This document shows positions 6,211 through 8,422 of a stretch of DNA of 8,422 nt, piece after piece. The position numbers and the translations under genes were made by a program. Source of the stretch: an uncultured Treponema sp. (GTDB lineage Bacteria > Spirochaetota > Spirochaetia > Treponematales > Treponemataceae); NCBI GenBank assembly GCA_937890485.1, contig CALBXN010000069.1:1-8422 (forward strand). Direction: 5' to 3'. Numbering within the stretch: position 1 is the first letter of the stretch; every line of letters starts with the position of its first letter. The notes under the pieces are model-generated. The model was not told the DNA's origin. It did not search any database and was given only the letters and a program-made list of their open reading frames with translations.

Positions 6211-6252
6211 TGATATTTTTATAAATTAAATTTTTGGAGATATTTGATATTT
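6211..6252. repeat. GATATTT direct repeats between divergent promoters
   Basis: TGATATTT occurs at 6211-6218 and 6245-6252. GATATTT also occurs at 6239-6245, directly abutting the last copy. The copies sit between the two divergent -35 boxes (6200-6205 and 6256-6261). They could be operator half-sites shared by both genes, or chance in AT-rich DNA. Confidence 0.3.
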
Positions 6253-6255
6253 CAA

Positions 6256-6284
6256 TTTACAAAATCCCAAACCTATCATATAAT
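6256..6284 (+). promoter_or_regulatory. promoter of the chemoreceptor gene
   Basis: TTTACA (6256-6261, five of six), a 17-bp spacer and a perfect TATAAT (6279-6284). Transcription would start near 6291, giving a leader of about 34 nt that includes GGGAGAAA before the ATG at 6325. Confidence 0.75.
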
Positions 6285-6324
6285 TTAATGTGTCGGAAAT
6301 ATATCTATCTGGGAGAAACAAAAA

Positions 6325-8199
6325 ATGAAGAAAAAAAATGAAATTGAAAACCCAATTTTAAAACCTTTTCCAACTAAGTTAGTTGGATACTTTATGTCAA
6401 TATATTTAGTTCCTGTTTTTGCTGCAATTTTATTGATGATTTTTTATAAAATAATAAATCCTGCTACAATGTTTAAGATTTTTATTCATCCAATTCCATT
6501 TATATGTGGAACTATAATTAGCATTGATTTAACTTACATTTATAGAAAATATACAAAAAAAATACTTGCTTATGACGGAACTCCTGAATCTTTAGAAATT
6601 GCAAATAAATCTATCAAACGATTTGAAACAGTTTCTATCATATTTGCAGTATTAGATGCTTTTATTGTTCCTATTATCATAAAAGTTACAGCAATGATGA
6701 AAGGAATTCCTATGGAACCTTTTCCAATCTTCACTTGTTGTGTAGGAACTGTATTTTCTTATTCATTATTCTTTTACATTTGTTTTATGCAAACACTAGA
6801 AGGTTCTTTAACAGAATTGCCTTTACTTGAAAAACATAAATCAATGCCTTTTATTGCAAGAAATATTTTTGTAATGGTTTTTGGAGGAATTGGAGTTATC
6901 GCATATTCTTTAACACCTATCTTTGTTTCAGAATTAAATCATTTACCTATTATCAGATTGTTTTGGACATACATTTTGCCTTCTACAATATTTGGTATGA
7001 TAATGCTTATTCTTGATTCCTTTATGCAAAGTAGAGGTACAGTTCAAAGAATCAGTGATATAAAAAACTTTTCACACTTAATTGCAGAAAAAGACTATTC
7101 TGGTAAAAAATTAAAAGTAAGAAGTAGAGATGAATTTGGGCTTTTGGCAAATGATTTAAATGAATTTTACACAGTTACTCAGAATATTTTAAATCAAATA
7201 AACGGTGCAACAGAAGAATCTATTGAAAACGCAGAAAAGTTGTCTATAAACATGACAGAAACATCAAATACTGTTGGAAAAATTATTACAAATGTAAATT
7301 CTGTAAAAGAAAAAGTTGAAGCACAAGCAGTAATTGTAGATAAATCTTATTCAACTATTAACGAAATGATTAAGAAAGTTGAAGAATTAAATTCAAGTGT
7401 TGAAGTTCAAGTTTCTGGAATTTCAAATTCATCTGCAGCTGTTGAACAAATGGTAGCAAATATTCGCTCTGTTACAAAAATTCTTGATAATAACGCTGAA
7501 ACAGTAGAATCTTTAAGTGTTGAATCAGAAACAGGTAGAACAAAAATCAACGATTCAGCACAGTTGGCAGAAAATGTCTTAGAACAATCAGCAGGTCTTT
7601 TAGAAGCAAGTTCAATTATTCAAAATATTGCTTCACAAACAAATCTTTTAGCAATGAATGCCGCTATCGAAGCCGCTCATGCTGGTGAAGCAGGAAAAGG
7701 ATTTGCCGTTGTTGCTGATGAAATTAGAAAATTAGCTGAGCAATCAAATACCCAAGGAAAAACAATTACAGGTCACTTAAAGAGCCTTCAAGAAATTATC
7801 CATAGAGTTGTAACAAATGTTTCTGATGTAAAAAAACAATTTGAAGTTATTTTTGATTTGACAAATTCTGTAAAACAACAAGAAAATGTTATCAAAAATG
7901 CAATGGATGAACAAGCTGAAGGAAGTAGTCAAGTTTTACAATCAATTAGTGAAATCCACAGTTCTACAGAAACCGTAAAAAATAACACTTCTACTCTACT
8001 AGACGGTGGAAAAGAAATTGTATCTGAAATGGGACGCTTAGCAGAAGCTTCTTATGAAATTAGTAATGCAGTTAGTTTAATTACAGAAGAAAGTAATGCT
8101 ATTTCAGAAGCAGTTGATAAGGTTTCTAAGGATTCAGAAGAAAATAAAGAAAGTTTAGACCAAGTTCATACTAATGTGAGTGTATTCAAGTTGAAATAA
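6325..8199 (+). CDS. methyl-accepting chemotaxis protein with six-helix membrane domain
   Basis: This 624-residue chemoreceptor should control the CheA kinase, and so flagellar rotation, through CheW. The N-terminal 232 residues form about six membrane helices (16-42, 52-70, 101-125, 133-156, 177-201, 208-232) with only short loops. The usual two-helix receptor with a large periplasmic ligand domain is therefore absent, and sensing should occur in or near the membrane. A HAMP-like segment follows (about 233-290, with RSRDEFGLLANDLNEF). The coiled-coil signalling domain runs from about 300 to the end, with the hairpin tip highly conserved at 431-474 (IASQTNLLAMNAAIEAAHAGE, then GKGFAVVADEIRKLAEQS). 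The region around 520-545 (AMDEQAEGSSQVLQSI) looks like a methylation helix. No CheR-tethering pentapeptide ends the protein; it closes with SVFKLK. The signal is unknown. The divergent hemerythrin gene makes oxygen a candidate. It is a single-gene unit with its own promoter and terminator. Confidence 0.95.
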   Translation: MKKKNEIENPILKPFPTKLVGYFMSIYLVPVFAAILLMIFYKIINPATMFKIFIHPIPFICGTIISIDLTYIYRKYTKKILAYDGTPESLEIANKSIKRFETVSIIFAVLDAFIVPIIIKVTAMMKGIPMEPFPIFTCCVGTVFSYSLFFYICFMQTLEGSLTELPLLEKHKSMPFIARNIFVMVFGGIGVIAYSLTPIFVSELNHLPIIRLFWTYILPSTIFGMIMLILDSFMQSRGTVQRISDIKNFSHLIAEKDYSGKKLKVRSRDEFGLLANDLNEFYTVTQNILNQINGATEESIENAEKLSINMTETSNTVGKIITNVNSVKEKVEAQAVIVDKSYSTINEMIKKVEELNSSVEVQVSGISNSSAAVEQMVANIRSVTKILDNNAETVESLSVESETGRTKINDSAQLAENVLEQSAGLLEASSIIQNIASQTNLLAMNAAIEAAHAGEAGKGFAVVADEIRKLAEQSNTQGKTITGHLKSLQEIIHRVVTNVSDVKKQFEVIFDLTNSVKQQENVIKNAMDEQAEGSSQVLQSISEIHSSTETVKNNTSTLLDGGKEIVSEMGRLAEASYEISNAVSLITEESNAISEAVDKVSKDSEENKESLDQVHTNVSVFKLK

Positions 8200-8215
8200 A
8201 AATATTTTTAAGACG

Positions 8216-8259
8216 AAAAAAGGTTTTGTGCAAAAAATTCAAGCACAAAACCTTTTTTT
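8216..8259 (+). terminator. rho-independent terminator of the chemoreceptor gene
   Basis: AAAAAAGGTTTTGTGC (8216-8231) pairs perfectly over 16 bp with its inverted copy at 8243-8258, around an 11-nt loop. The second arm ends in seven T (8253-8259). It begins 17 bp after the stop codon. A-run and T-run flank both sides, so it could also work on the opposite strand. Confidence 0.9.
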
Positions 8260-8300
8260 CCCCCCTTCCGTCAAATGAGTATTTATACAATTACTAGAAA

Positions 8301-8319
8301 AGTAAGAAAAAATCTTACT
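8301..8319. repeat. operator-like inverted repeat upstream of the next gene
   Basis: AGTAAGA (8301-8307) and TCTTACT (8313-8319) form a perfect 7-bp inverted repeat around AAAAA. It ends two bases before the candidate -35 at 8321. No T-run follows, so it is not a terminator. Position suggests a binding site for a regulator, which is unknown. Confidence 0.4.
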
Positions 8320-8320
8320 A

Positions 8321-8349
8321 TTGTAAAAGTAAAAAAAATCCTGTATATT
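8321..8349 (+). promoter_or_regulatory. candidate promoter of the gene at 8389
   Basis: TTGTAA (8321-8326, four of six), a 17-bp spacer and TATATT (8344-8349, five of six). Transcription would start near 8356, giving a leader of about 33 nt. Confidence 0.5.
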
Positions 8350-8388
8350 TGTTGAAGAAAATTGAATTTTTTTTAATGAGGTAAATAT

Positions 8389-8422
8389 ATGGCAGAAGTT
8401 AAGGCTTTGGAAAAAAATCCTA
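8389..8422 (+). CDS. start of an unidentified gene, cut by the window end
   Basis: An ATG at 8389 is preceded by TGAGG nine bases upstream and by a plausible promoter. The visible protein is MAEVKALEKNP, open to the window edge. Eleven residues are too few to assign a family. The ribosome binding site, promoter and clean frame make a real gene likely. Confidence 0.6.
   Translation, partial: MAEVKALEKNP

Noticed and set aside
1..8422. CRISPR arrays, tRNA or rRNA genes, insertion sequences, toxin-antitoxin or phage genes
   Set aside because: No regularly spaced repeats, cloverleaf, transposase or phage-type protein was seen on either strand.

Overview
The window is an AT-rich bacterial chromosome segment. 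A spirochaete of the genus Treponema is the most likely source. This is an inference from the protein style: a tRNA-dihydrouridine synthase remnant, a BspA-type leucine-rich repeat protein, small lipoproteins with short lipoboxes, and a chemoreceptor with a long coiled-coil signalling domain. No species can be named from the sequence alone.

Layout, left to right. Positions 1-165 hold no intact gene, only a possible terminator hairpin and a cluster of short repeats. Positions 166-684 (+) are the C-terminal half of a tRNA-dihydrouridine synthase (Dus) whose N-terminal half, with the catalytic cysteine, is missing. Converging on it is a compact minus-strand operon, thiB-thiP-thiQ (4018 down to 692). 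It encodes a complete ABC importer for thiamine and its phosphates: a binding lipoprotein, a fused two-unit permease and an ATPase. The junctions overlap by 11 bp and 4 bp. A TPP riboswitch (4151-4020, minus) sits directly in front of thiB. Its last conserved bases are also the thiB ribosome binding site, so feedback control is probably translational. The junction between P2 and P4 carries an extra 16-nt hairpin.

Upstream of the riboswitch, on the same strand, lie a small lipoprotein of unknown function (4645-4175) and a leucine-rich repeat protein without a signal peptide (5651-4737). Each has its own TGnTATAAT promoter. Next come a bacteriohemerythrin (6143-5733, minus) and, divergently, a six-helix methyl-accepting chemotaxis protein (6325-8199, plus). 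These two share a 181-bp promoter region with a good promoter for each gene and short direct repeats between the promoters. A strong rho-independent terminator closes the chemoreceptor gene. A further plus-strand gene with its own promoter begins at 8389 and runs off the window.

Functionally, the thi operon is a self-contained vitamin B1 uptake unit controlled by its end product. The hemerythrin and chemoreceptor pair could link oxygen binding to taxis, but only gene arrangement supports this. No clear new system was found. The best leads are the riboswitch architecture, the decayed dus gene and the hemerythrin/chemoreceptor pair.
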